Positions 36,540 to 47,058 of a DNA stretch of 64,000 bases are shown here, in pieces. Origin of the DNA: Topomyia yanbarensis. Its lineage: Eukaryota; Arthropoda; Insecta; Diptera; Culicidae. Location: positions 27,335,543 through 27,399,542 of the forward strand of contig NC_080671.1 of assembly GCF_030247195.1 (NCBI RefSeq). Direction: 5' to 3'. The number at the start of each line of letters is the position of its first letter. Position 1 is the first letter of the stretch. The translations under genes were made by a program, and so were the position numbers. The notes beneath the pieces are model-generated. The model made no database searches and was not told the DNA's origin. It saw only the letters and a program-made list of their open reading frames with translations.

Positions 36540-38262
36540 AATGACACCCATACTGATTGTGGTTCTCACTATTTTGTGGTAACCGGAAGTCGCCATCTTG
36601 GAATTCAAAATGGCGGTGAAGGTCAATTTTCGGTGTCTGCTCACCATCCTCTTTCAAATGACACCCATATTGATGGTGGTTCTCACTATTTTGTGGTAAC
36701 CGGAAGTCGCCATTTTGGATTTCAAAATGGCGGTGAAAGTCAATTTTCGATGTCTGCTCACCATTCCCTTTCAAATGACACCCATATTGATGGTGGTTCT
36801 CACTATTTTGTGGTAACCGGAAGTCGCCATCTTGGATTTCAAAATGGCGGTGAAAGTCAATTTTCGATGTCTGCTCACCATTCCCTTTCAAATGACACCC
36901 AAATTGATGGTGGTTCTCACTATTTTGTGGTAACCGGAAGTCGCCATCTTGGATTTCAAAATGGCGGTAATGGTCAATTTTCGATGTCTGCTCACCTTTC
37001 AAATGACACCCATATTGATGGTGGTTCTCACTATTTTGTGGTAACCGGAAGTCGCCATCTTGGATTTCAAAATGGCGGTGAAAGTCAATTTTCGATGTCT
37101 GCTCACCATTCCCTTTCAAATGACACCCATATTGATGGTGGTTCTCACTATTTTGCGGTAACCGGAAGTCGCCATCTTGGATTTCAAAATGGCGGTGAAA
37201 GTCAATTTTCGATGTCTGCTCACCATTCCCTTTCAAATGACACCCATATTGATGATGGTTCTCACTATTTTGTGGTAACCGGAAGTCGCCATCTTGGAAT
37301 TCAAAATGGCGGTAATGGTCAATTTTCGGTGTCTGCTGATCATCCTCTTTCAAATGACACCCATATTGTTGGTGGTTCTCACTATTTTGTGATAACCGGA
37401 AGTCGCCATCTTGGATTCCAAAATGGCAGTGGTGGTCAATTTTCGGTGTCTGCTCACCATCCCCTTTCAAATGACACCCATATTGATGGTGGTTCTCACT
37501 ATTTTGTGGTAACAAGAAGTCGCCATCTTGGATTTCAAAATGGCGGTAATGGTCAATTTTCGATGTCTGCTCACCTTTCAAATGACACCCATATTGATGG
37601 TGGTTCTCACTATTTTGTGGTAACCGGAAGTCGCCATCTTGGATTTCAAAATGGCGGTGAAAGTCAATTTTCGATGTCTGCTCACCATTCCCTTTCAAAT
37701 GACACCCATATTGATGGTGGTTCTCACTATTTTGCGGTAACCGGAAGTCGCCATCTTGGATTTCAAAATGGCGGTGAAAGTCAATTTTCGATGTCTGCTC
37801 ACCATTCCCTTTCAAATGACACCCATATTGATGATGGTTCTCACTATTTTGTGGTAACCGGAAGTCGCCATCTTGGAATTCAAAATGGCGGTAATGGTCA
37901 ATTTTCGGTGTCTGCTGATCATCCTCTTTCAAATGACACCCATATTGATGATGGTTCTCACTATTTTGTGGTAACCGGAAGTCGCCATCTTGGAATTCAA
38001 AATGGCGGTAATGGTCAATTTTCGGTGTCTGCTGATCATCCCCTTTCAAATGACACCCATATTGATGGTGGTTCTCACTATTTTGTGGTAACAAGAAGTC
38101 GCCATCTTGGATTTCAAAATGGCGGAAATGGTCAATTTTCGGTGTCTGCTGATCATCCTCTTTCAAATGACACCCATATTGATGGTGGTTCTCCCTATTT
38201 TATGGTAACCGGAAGTCGCCATCTTGGATTTCAAAATGGCGGCAATCGTCAATTTCCGATGC
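36540..38262. repeat. 117-bp minisatellite array, right arm
   Basis: Fifteen units: ATGACACCCATATTGATGGT, TCTCACTATTTTGTGGTAAC, CGGAAGTCGCCATCTTGGAT, AAAATGGCGG, then variable AAAGTCAATTTTCGATGTCT and CTCACCATTCCCTTTCA. Unit spacing is exactly 117 bp; a variant with a 6-bp deletion gives 111 bp. A five-unit block of 579 bp is repeated nearly exactly (starts near 36961 and 37540), so the array grew by higher-order duplication. Because 117 is a multiple of three and the unit lacks stops in some frames, long open frames occur on both strands without coding significance. Confidence 0.92.
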
Positions 38263-38557
38263 CTATTGACCTATACGGATCCTATATTACACGATTTCTA
38301 AAGCATCGAAAAATTTAATAAAATTTCATTTCCCACAAGTCCGAATAAGAAAATTCTGATTCTTTTCTTAGCGCAAAAATGGGTTAATATTCTATACCAG
38401 TCTTGCCCTGAAAATTTTGTCGAACCATTTTTGCGCGAATTAATATTTGATCCACTTTTGCCTGAGGTGTGATGACTATACCATTTCTGATCTAACAGAA
38501 TATTTTAACCCACTTTTGCTCTGAACAAAATTTTAACCCACTCTTACTCTCAGCCTC

Positions 38558-39025
38558 TCATATAATAGTCGATGTGGTCACTAGTTGCTCGTTCATTCGT
38601 TTTTTAATGCGTCTAATATCTATTACTCCTTGGTTTTTTAGATTTTCCTTAATTTCCTCATCGTCCACTTCTAGCAAGTCAAAGGAAGAGATTACACAGC
38701 GGCACATATTGAGAATTGGGTGGTGCTTAATAATTACTTCGGTCCCATCCGCTAGCTGTGTCATGGAGAGCAGTTTTTTAACCTGTTCCGGTTTTCTAAT
38801 CCTGAGGCTATAACGGGTTCCTTTTGCCTCACTCGACCCGCCTTCTATAGATCCTACTGCGCATTCTATGCTTTTGCCAACAATAAATGCATTTGGTAGT
38901 TTTGTGTTGTCTTTGCCTTCCATTTGTAGTATGGTCAGCTCGCCAAACTCATTTCGTGGATCCATAAACTGCGGTATGAGTCTTTTGGATGGCCCCGGTG
39001 GACCGCCCCCACTGGTGGGGGTCAT
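38558..39025 (-). pseudogene. LINE ORF1, 5' portion, cut by insertion
   Basis: Begins at ATG 39025 (MTPTSGGGPPGPSKRL) and runs for 155 codons to the insertion point. A TGA formed with the first bases of the inserted element (38558-38560) then ends it. It holds a conserved-looking N-terminal segment (GTRYSLRIRKPEQVKKLL, CRCVISSFDLLEVDDEEI) but no zinc knuckle, which lies in the other portion. With the 3' part it would total about 453 codons, usual for I-clade ORF1. A truncated N-terminal peptide could in theory still be made from the element's promoter. Confidence 0.88.
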
Positions 39026-39488
39026 GGCTGGTGGTATCCGATTGTTATCGTGCTTTTGTTTCTCGACGCTTCACACTTGTATTGAACAGCGGCTTATGGA
39101 CAACGGTCACCCGTTGTCTACCTCAAAGAATTCGATACGGTTCGTCACTTCACGCGCACAGAGTCACTAGGTGGTTTCTCCGTGAACTTTATTACTTATG
39201 GAAGCGCTTGGTGCTTCAAATTTGAATTTGGTGTGGAAAAGCTACCTGAAAGTCTGATCGCCTGGTATTTGCGATTTCGAAAGTTGCTATTTTCGCACTT
39301 AGTTTTCGCGGGGCGGACCCGGCGCCGCCCCAGATGGTCACCTACACACACGTATCGGTATTCCCGGATGGCGTAGCACTAAACTGTTAATGAGATCCGG
39401 GTGGCGTAGTACTGGTTTTCTGATAAATCAGAGAGCACTGGGGTTGAGAAGTAACTGACTGATCGTTACAAGAGTTTCGATCCGACTG
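39026..39488 (-). promoter_or_regulatory. LINE 5' UTR, probable internal promoter
   Basis: 463 bp lie between the inferred 5' end and the ORF1 ATG. The first bases CAGTCGGATCG fit an initiator-like start at +1, and I-type LINEs are known to use internal downstream promoters. Two related phrases, TACGCCACCCGGATCTCATT and TACGCCATCCGGGAATAC, lie about 45 bp apart near the 5' end. A GC-rich self-complementary block (GGGGCGG ... CCGCCCC) sits at about 39310-39332. Promoter activity is inferred. Confidence 0.5.
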
Positions 39489-40021
39489 GAAATTTTTAAT
39501 GTAGTAAGTTTGCGTGTATGCGTATTTAACTTGCTACATTAGTTAGCTAATCTTGCTAACAAGTAGACTTAGTTAGCTGAATTAAGTTTTCTCTTCGGAT
39601 TCAACGTAATAAAATATAGTAATTTTGTTGAATGTAAGCTTCCTAGAATCAGGGGCAGCTGCAGCATCGTGAACTGAGAGATCTTTTGTTCATGTTCCAT
39701 GACATATAAAACTTAAAACAAAATTATTAACGCGATATTAGTTATGAAATGGACTTATTTTGCTCGCTATTTGCTATTAAAATGAAAATGTAGATAAAAG
39801 CCGTCAAACATTTTGTAAATACATGGATTTAAAAGAATTGTAAAACATATTTAATTTTTTTTCATCCCCCGGTTGCGCTGGGAAGGGGGGGGGGGTTGTC
39901 AGAAATGCTACGTTATTTACAAAGGGGAGGTTTGAGTTTTGTGACAAAATGCTACGAGGGGGAAGGGAGGGGTAAAAAAAACGCCGAAAAAAAAGCTACG
40001 TCATTTGTATATGGCCCCTTA

Positions 40022-43000
40022 TCTGACTATTAGTTTGGGCTGGTGCAGAGTATGAAAGAACACAAAACATAAAAAAGTCCCATAAGGCCACTCGGTCTCC
40101 GCGATGCACCACTATCGAGGCGTAATGCAATAACCATCTTAAAGCAGTTGTCTGCCATAGCTTCTTTAAAACTGATGCTCAAATATGCTTGATGATGTTT
40201 GCAATACCGTCAAACCCATCAAACTAGGGGAGGGAAAGCACAAGATAACCTTGGAAGCATTTGTTAGCTTCTGCAAGCTGACCCAACCGATATCGCGAAA
40301 CAAACAAGGCGTTATCAAACGTCCCTCTCGAGATGCTGGATAACGATCGCCACCGACCAGTGCATGCTTACCCACGATCGAAGAGACATCGCGTCCAATT
40401 TTACCCGTTTGGATAAAAATAAAAAATAGTTTAAGTTCAATGTAATTAACCACTAAAGCATACTGTTGCCATTTGGCAACATACCGAATTCTGTGATATA
40501 ATAAAGCCTCAAAAAGAGGTGAATATTGCACCCATATCGAAAAATCAGTACCATAGAAAAATTAGTTTCATGCATTTATGGGTTAAATATATGTTTTATG
40601 GAATAAATTTAGTGTTGTTAGCATGAGATGTGTGTGTATTGTGTGACTATTATCGAGTACTATTAAATCCTGGGATCGATCAAGATCAATAGTACCTGCT
40701 ACACGCCATCCTCTTTCGATTGAGTCAACCACCGGAGCTCGCAAAGGCACGTACCGCGAAGAATTGTTGGTCTGCCTATCGGACAGTTAGTCCACTAATC
40801 ACCACGGCTATCGACAGCACATACACAGCACGGACTGCAAAGATCGACTTCTCACTCCGAAAGTCACCGTACGAAGATGTTCCCTACTTCTATTTACAAA
40901 TCGGAAGGATTGTCATCGGAAGAGAATTAAAATTAAACTCCAAAATGTGGTTGTCGTTTCACACTACCAGAAGTAGTGAGAAATTGTATGTTTTATTCTC
41001 TTTGTGTATTGTTTGTCGCTCATGTTTTTCTGAATGTTATTCCAGTAATAAGTAAGTAGATCTGTATCCGGTAAGAAAAATCTATTCATTGAAACTCTGT
41101 TTTTGGTTGGACTCGAGTCTTCGCAAAGCGTGCTGCGGTACATTTTCTTACGCTATGTATTTATCTCATTTTATTTTCACTAGGAAGGATACTTTCACAA
41201 ATTGTATTGGGAAGTTAGACTGTTTATTCAGCTAAGTTTCTAGCTCATAGAAATTTTAACAGAACCAAATACTCTAACATCACTGGGGTCTATTTTTTGG
41301 GGATTTTTCTGATTTTTTTGTTCGTACCACTTAGCACCCTTCGACCATTCAGCGGACCGGAGTGTTTTCGAAATGGCTCTTTTCCACAAATAAATTCCTT
41401 TGCGTAAACACAACACAAAACGTGTATGAACATGTGAAAAAAATAAACTTCGTTGCGTGTGAATTATTAGGACTAAACCGGGGCCATCCCACCGACCGAT
41501 GTCACTCAGTTTGATATCCAGATGTAAATTCCAAAATCTTAAGGGGAACATACAACTCGACCAGATTAGCAACATCGGGGACGCCAAAGCAAACTTTTTT
41601 TGAACTTAGTAAATAGGTGCCGATTTTTGCGTTGAAAAATATATATTAAATTTCCACTTTGCGAAAAGTTGTACGCCGCATTTGGCCAGATGGAAATTCC
41701 ACGAGCGACGATCAAAGAGCTCTGTGCTTCTAGAATTTAGATTTATGGATTTTAAATTCTAGAAACACACAAGCCTACAAAGTGAAGAGATTCTGTTGCA
41801 ATGCACTAAAGCGACGTGTTTAGCGACTACCGAATGTGTGTAAGGTTCACTAGTAAACTACTACTCAAAATGAAAAAATGGCAGTTGATCGATTATTGCG
41901 TAGTTCTTCCTAACTTCAAGGTCCCGTGTGAAGTCTCAGTTAATTGGTCAGCAAAAGTCACGTCATACGTTTTCAGAAAGCACCATTCGATTCATAATAT
42001 AAAAGTATTTCCGTCTTAAATGCTGGTCTAGTAACTATTTTCGGCTAAACACGTTTGCTAATGTTACTGTTGTTCTAACTGTGCATGAACAATTTCTACC
42101 TCTCGCGAAAAGCATAATCCAAATTCAACGAAGTTTGAACTTGCAATTGTTTGATATTCTATACATTTAACTTTCGGTCCTTTGAATTTTTGCACACTTG
42201 CTTGACTCACACTACTTCTAGAACTGCTCTTTCTTTAAAAATATATATCAATATAAAACATTTGAACTGATTTTTTTCACTTCATACAACGGTTTTTGCA
42301 GCAGGCAGCATTCCCAAAGATCTTGCACTGGAAACGCACTTGATGAGGTTCCTACTGTGGCCAACTGAATGATCTAGCTTTGTCGAAGTTTCACGAGATC
42401 CCCTTTTACTATGTATCCATTTTAGCTTGGAACACTTTTTCTAGTTTTTTTAGTATATTTTTCATATTTTTACTATACTTTTATGGACACTATGTCGCTT
42501 TTTCATGGATATACGCATTTTTTTTTTTACTATTTACTCGATTTCAAGTAGAATCTGTGTAAGCGTAATAACTAATTGTAGACATGTTGTTGCAATTGTT
42601 TTTGTTTCGTGAAGTAAGACTGGGACTAACGAACTAAGGCGGTGCGAAGAAATTCTTTCACAATTTTTAATCATCGAAAAAACATTCCTAAATTTTGATT
42701 CCTACGATTACGATACATGCCTTCTACTGGATAATCTTGATTTAATGCACTTTCGTGTAAATTGGAAGGGAAAATCATTTTACCTAAACTATTTCATTTC
42801 TTCTAAAAAAGAAACCTGTACTGGTCACAATGCAATACAGACAAAAAGCGACAAAAATTTAAACTATTTTCAGTAAAAAAATATGACACGATTCGGATTA
42901 CAATTCTGGGAAAACGGAACCTATCTCTAAACAAAATTACACTGTAGTCACGGGAACACACTTACACTTAAAAACTGTAGCAAGACTTTTGTATCCTAAA

Positions 43001-43088
43001 CACTATTTTCAGTTATGCTTGAACATTTCCTTGGCTTTTTGCAGCGAACAAAATCGCATGCACTATCGGCGGTGTATGTCGCATGGAA
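40022..43088. other. Sam-S 3' side and unassigned DNA
   Basis: This region lies downstream of Sam-S on the minus strand and should include its 3' UTR. A sense-strand AATAAA on the minus strand (plus TTTATT) occurs at about 41222, but I cannot choose the real polyadenylation site. The open stretch at 40720-41055 on the plus strand and that at 41240-41587 on the minus strand have no family features. No mobile element ends were recognised. Confidence 0.35.
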
Positions 43089-43998
43089 TCAATCGAGCAA
43101 CAGTTCCTTGGGTTCCTCCCATGGGAAGCCTTCACGTCCAAAATGTCCATAGGTGCTGGTACGCTGGTAGAATGGTGTCCTAAGGTTAAGGTCCCTGAAT
43201 GTTGAAAACGATGTTTATGAGTCCAGATCTACAGGTGTGATGTTACGGTTAGTTCTACTTACTTGACAATTTTTCCCGGGCGCAGGTCGAAGTTCTTTTT
43301 GACGATTGACAGTAACTCCTTCTGGCTGTATTTTGAAGTACCATAGTCAAATACTGTAATCGATAGAGGTTCGGCGAGACCAATAGCGTACGCGACCTGT
43401 ACCAAACAGCGCCGACAGATTCCGGCATTCACCAGCGATTTGGCGACCCAACGTGCTGCGTAAGCCGCCGAACGGTCAACTTTTGTGAAATCCTTACCGG
43501 AGAAAGCACCACCTCCGTGAGCTCCCCAGCCACCATAAGTGTCGACGATAATTTTTCGTCCAGTCAGACCAGCGTCTCCCTATAATGGAAATATTTATTA
43601 TACATTGACAAGACGTGTAAAACATCAAACAGTACCTGTGGTCCACCTATGATAAACAGCCCACACGGGTTGATGTGCACAATCGTGTTCGAGTCGAGAT
43701 ACTTAGCTGGGATGACCTCACGGATCACCTTGTTCATGATGTTGGTGCGCAGTTCCTCCAGCGTGATCTTATCCGAGTGCTGCAGAGACACGACGATGGT
43801 GTGCACCCGCTGTGGCACACATGCACCCGATTCGAAAATGTACTCAGCAGTAACCTGGGTCTTCGAATCTGGCCGAGCCCACCAGAAGTCCCCGCTGCGA
43901 CGTAGTTCGGCGATTTTTTCATTCAGTCGGTGGGCCAACACAACGGTCAGTGGCATGCGTTCCTCGGTTTCATCGGTGGCATAGCCGAACATCAAACC
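43089..43998 (-). CDS. Sam-S: S-adenosylmethionine synthetase, last three coding exons
   Basis: The enzyme joins methionine and ATP to make S-adenosylmethionine in the cytosol. Three exons are readable on the minus strand. Exon 43998-43636 (121 codons) opens [13 protein letters not shown] and ends [14 protein letters not shown]. Exon 43579-43263 (105 codons plus 2 nt) includes the hallmark [20 protein letters not shown] and ends PGKIVK. Exon 43194-43089 runs [20 protein letters not shown] to EEPKELLLD and TGA. The introns are 56 and 68 bp with GT...AG borders, and phases agree across all joins. The CAG|GGT acceptor at 43999 shows at least one more 5' exon, which should encode the ATP/methionine-binding N-terminus; none was recognised up to 64000. 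No frameshift or stop is present, so the gene looks functional. Confidence 0.95.
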
Positions 43999-44001
43999 CT
44001 G

Positions 44002-44540
44002 CCGGGCATTAGAATTGAAGTAAACAGTTTTATTCACGAGATAGGAAGCGGCTTTGTTTTTTTTAAACGAAGAAAGCGTTATGAAAATAAGTTGCTACAT
44101 TCGGCAAGTCATGGCTGTTATTTTTTTAATAATCGCGCTGTTCACGATGGTTTGTGGTGGTAGCGAATAGTCTATATTTAAGGTCATGTACTGTGCTTCA
44201 AAGGCGAGCCTCCTGTGGTCTGTCGGTTATCTGTTGTTGATAATAACCTTTCACTTCGATTATTCCTCATGATGGAGGCTATAATAATTCTATTGCAGTG
44301 GCTGCCGTTCATATTGGCAGTATTGCACTATAACAAAAATGGTAAACGAACATCACACAAAAACCCAAACGATAATTTAGACAAAATTTACAAAAAATGG
44401 TGATGTGTATTTACTAAGTAGTTGTGTATATAATTGGGGTTTGGGTGCAGAAATGTTGTTAATTTAGTTGTGTTTACAATGTTTCCCGTTATGAAATTGA
44501 TTGCCACAGGTACATAACCTACTAGCGTGGAAGTGACTTG
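44002..44540. other. Probable Sam-S intron, no feature
   Basis: The sequence just 5' of the first visible Sam-S exon on the minus strand. It ends in an acceptor (minus strand TTCTAATGCCCGGCAG). Nothing else is identifiable. Confidence 0.45.
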
Positions 44541-44544
44541 GCCA

Positions 44545-46050
44545 AGGGGAGCGGGCCATTGGGCATAAAGCCATTTGGCATAAGGTCATTTGGCATAATG
44601 GACATTTGGCATAACGAACATTTGGCATAAAGGACATTTAACACAATTTTAAGAAGTGATCATCCTGCAGGTGACTTGGCATAATTATTTTCAACTTCTG
44701 GAAAACGGTCATTTGACATAACAGATATTTGGTATAATTTTGCTAAATGATCGCACTGGAGCTCATAACAGACGAATGTGTAGTTTATCAGCGAATAAGC
44801 CATAAGGTTAAAGCAACACTATGCAATAATAATGTTGTGTTAGTCCTGTCACTAAGTTAGTGTCGAATACTGATGAGAGGAACTCGAAACGCCTCTCCAA
44901 TAACTAATTCAATAATAGTGTGTTCTTTTTTATTATCTGATATCGATTATATTTCGAGAAAAAATATTTTATAACTGATTTTGCCTTCTTTTAAATCAAT
45001 ATTAATTCTTCAAAAGGGCTAAAGGGATTTTTGTAAACAAACTTATTTCACCTCATTACCCCACTGCCGAGTTGGAAAATACACATTAGTCAGTATCTTT
45101 ACCCTTCGTAGAATCAATTACAAATGTTGTCTGGGTTGAAATTATAACAAATTAAGAGAAATCAGCAAAACAAGTTTGTTCACAAATCTTATTAGCACTA
45201 TTTCAAAGTTAATATGGAAATATAAGTAGTTTTTTGCAGGTTTTTGTTAATGTAACGCACTAGAACTGCGATCCATCGGACGTATGTTCCATTTTGGTTA
45301 TAATCGCCAGTGAGTTTTAGCTTTTCATGCAGAGTTTCAATAATTAATATAATCCTTATCCTTCTTTATATCATGAGTTGTTTTTGCGAATTATATACCG
45401 TTCAATCCGGAGGATAGTTAACTTTATCATTTCTGGACATAGCCAAGTTTTTCAAATGATGATTTGTTGAATGAATTCGGCGGTCGAGGCGAGGTCTTCG
45501 CCGACCCTCCGTCGAAAGCGGCGGTCCCTCGCAAGCAAACCTGTGATCCACTCGTTTGCCCGGATTACTCAAACTTAGGGGCTATGAATTAGTTTAAGTC
45601 CGACGGAGTGACAGCGATGTCGGACAGCGCATTACTTGAAGCGATGTGGATTAACCACATTAGGCACAAATGTTTTTCATTAATTTGCAAAGAAAAATAA
45701 ACTAAATGATTTTGGATCCTCAGCAGTAGCAGGGCTCTAAATAATCCCGAATAACCTTATCTCTGTTTCCCTGTAAGTTAAAAAATGACAAATGACCTCC
45801 AGTGTGATCACTTCTCAAAATTGTGCCAGATATCCGTTATGCCAAATGTCCGTTGTGCTAAATGCCTAATGTCAAATGACCCTCACTTCACGCAAAATTA
45901 GAAATTATACCAAATGACCGTTATCCTGGGCATGCAATAAATTATGCCAATTGTCCGATATGCCAAACGACATTCAGTGTGATCCATTTTCAAAATTATG
46001 CCAAATGACGATTATGCCAAATAACCGTTATACCAAGTTTCTGTTGGTGA
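44545..46050. mobile_element. TTTGGCATAA foldback element, two-armed copy
   Basis: The left arm (44545-44790) iterates CATTTGGCATAA-type decamers on the plus strand. The right arm (45780-46035) carries the same decamers inverted (TTATGCCAAATGACC type). Both arms include GATCA(C/T)(A/C)CTG(C/G)AGGT-type phrases. The internal GC-rich module lies at 45475-45660 in inverse orientation to that at 25010-25190 (CGCAAGCAAACCTGTGATCC, CGGACAGCG). There is no clear target duplication and no coding capacity. Confidence 0.7.
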
Positions 46051-46316
46051 ATTAAAAGATGGTGCAAGATTATACGGTAATTATTCTATTCATTTAATGA
46101 ATGATTTAACGAATCGTTTTGAATCTTGAATGAGGAGAAAACGAAGACGACCGTACCGACCGTTTCAGTTGGGAGTGACTTGGCAAAGAAGCTTAATGTC
46201 ATTCCTTTGGTCCTTGAGAATGGGACAGAGGTATTTACACCTTGCTTTGACTAATGAGCCTAGGTTAAAGCGCCTTTACTCGCTCTGATGTATTTCAAAC
46301 TTTCAGTTTACTCGTT

Positions 46317-47050
46317 CTTGGACCGCCAGCCTCCAGTCTCCTTCAACGCCAGAACCGCGCACATCTTCCTTGATTGCACACTGCCAGTGAGTTCCAGATT
46401 TTTCAATGAGCATAACATTAGCTGGTCGATTCTCCGGTATTAGTACTATTTAGTGTTACCCAGAAAGGAAGCCATTAGCTGAAAACAAGATTCGATTTGA
46501 GTATGTCTCATCAGCAAACAGAACTTATTCACTTCGGGAAAATCGCAAGTTAGAAGTTATATTTCCAATTTTGGATTAGCATCAGCCTGATAACTGAGTC
46601 AAGTGCTATGGTTCAGAGTAGACGGAAATAAAAATTTCTTGATCCACTGTTGTCTGCCGTGTTTTATCACACTTTCAATATCGGCAAGTTTCTGTATTTA
46701 GTACAGCTCGTGATTCATGTGTCGGCGCCATTTTCCATCATCTACTGTCGATAGTCTGGTTCCTCCAACGCTCAAGCCTCAAGGCCGTACAAAGCAACAG
46801 GGAATATCCGCGATTTATACAGAGCAAGTATTGAGCGCGTCTGTAGACTATGCAAACCACAGAAAGTCCTATTAGCAGCTGCAATACGCATTTTTACCTC
46901 GGCTAACATAGTTTCCACATGATCACAGTTCTTCAATAAATATGAAATCGTTGACTACCTCGTATCATCCCAATTAATTTCTACCTCGGAACCAACCCAG
47001 TTCAGACTACCTCGCTCTCTACCAATTACCATATAGTCGCATTACAGTCT
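46317..47050 (-). pseudogene. RTE-clade LINE C-terminal relic
   Basis: The minus strand shows the end of an RTE-type polyprotein: a ...WVGSEVEINW segment, then AEVKMRIAAANRTFCGLHSL, ILALYKSRIFPVALYGLEA, YRNLPIL and, near 46360, VEGDWRLAVQERV. Several stops and small deletions break it. The order and phrases match the thumb and C-terminus of RTE elements known from mosquitoes (JAM1-type); the match is from memory of the family. The upstream end abuts a hAT-like element at 47059. Confidence 0.75.
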
Positions 47051-47058
47051 ATAGTCAG

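Larger units (their letters stand above)
34167..38559. mobile_element. 4.4-kb inverted-repeat element carrying minisatellite arrays
   Basis: The ends are inverted: GAGAGGCTGAGAGCAAGAGT at the left and inverted GAGAGGCTGAGAGTAAGAGT at the right. ATAT lies outside both; TA with slightly longer ends is an equally valid reading. Removing the element and one ATAT restores the LINE reading frame, so the edges are secure. Inside each end, motifs of the form GCAAAAGTGGGTTAAAA recur several times (34200-34320 and 38345-38545). Next come oppositely oriented arrays of a 117-bp unit (34386-35460 and 36540-38262), and a central spacer with a Jockey-like RT fragment. No transposase is visible, so it is non-autonomous. 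The iterated ends resemble foldback elements such as FB or Galileo in design only. Confidence 0.85.
28631..39488 (-). mobile_element. Full-length I-clade LINE (interrupted)
   Basis: A non-LTR retrotransposon on the minus strand. Its 5' end is at 39488 (starting CAGTCGGATCG). Its 3' end is an A-rich tail (T run at 28631-28656 on the plus strand). The 10-bp GAAATTTTTA lies directly outside both ends (28621-28630 and 39489-39498), the expected variable-length target duplication. ORF1 is split by a DNA element at 34167-38559; ORF2 is intact. Without that insert the element is about 6.46 kb, a normal length for the I clade. It sits inside a GGGGCCAT-ended MITE. The intact ORF2 and flanking duplication imply a recent insertion; the broken ORF1 means it is unlikely to move itself. 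Confidence 0.88.
28401..40018. mobile_element. GGGGCCAT-ended MITE split by a LINE
   Basis: The left end GGGGCCATGCATAAATGACG (28401-28420) and the right end, which inverted reads GGGGCCATATACAAATGACG, are flanked by TTA on both sides (28398-28400 and 40019-40021). Both ends continue with ...TAGC and then poly-G-rich DNA. The outer pieces (28401-28620 and 39499-40018) are the MITE; everything between is the inserted I-clade LINE. A TTA duplication suits PIF/Harbinger-type MITEs. This is the oldest layer of a three-layer nest. Confidence 0.7.

Noticed and set aside
36526..38318. Very long open frames (over 540 codons) on both strands
   Set aside because: They follow the 117-bp (39-codon) minisatellite exactly; both strands stay open because the repeat lacks stops, and the proteins are pure repeats with no start context.
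40166..40531. 121-codon minus-strand frame as a gene
   Set aside because: No family signature and no splice or start support.
43564..44037. Continuous 157-codon minus-strand frame as one exon
   Set aside because: The Sam-S homology begins at GLMFGY and ends at GGPQ; the extra residues on each side are intron sequence beyond clear AG and GT borders.
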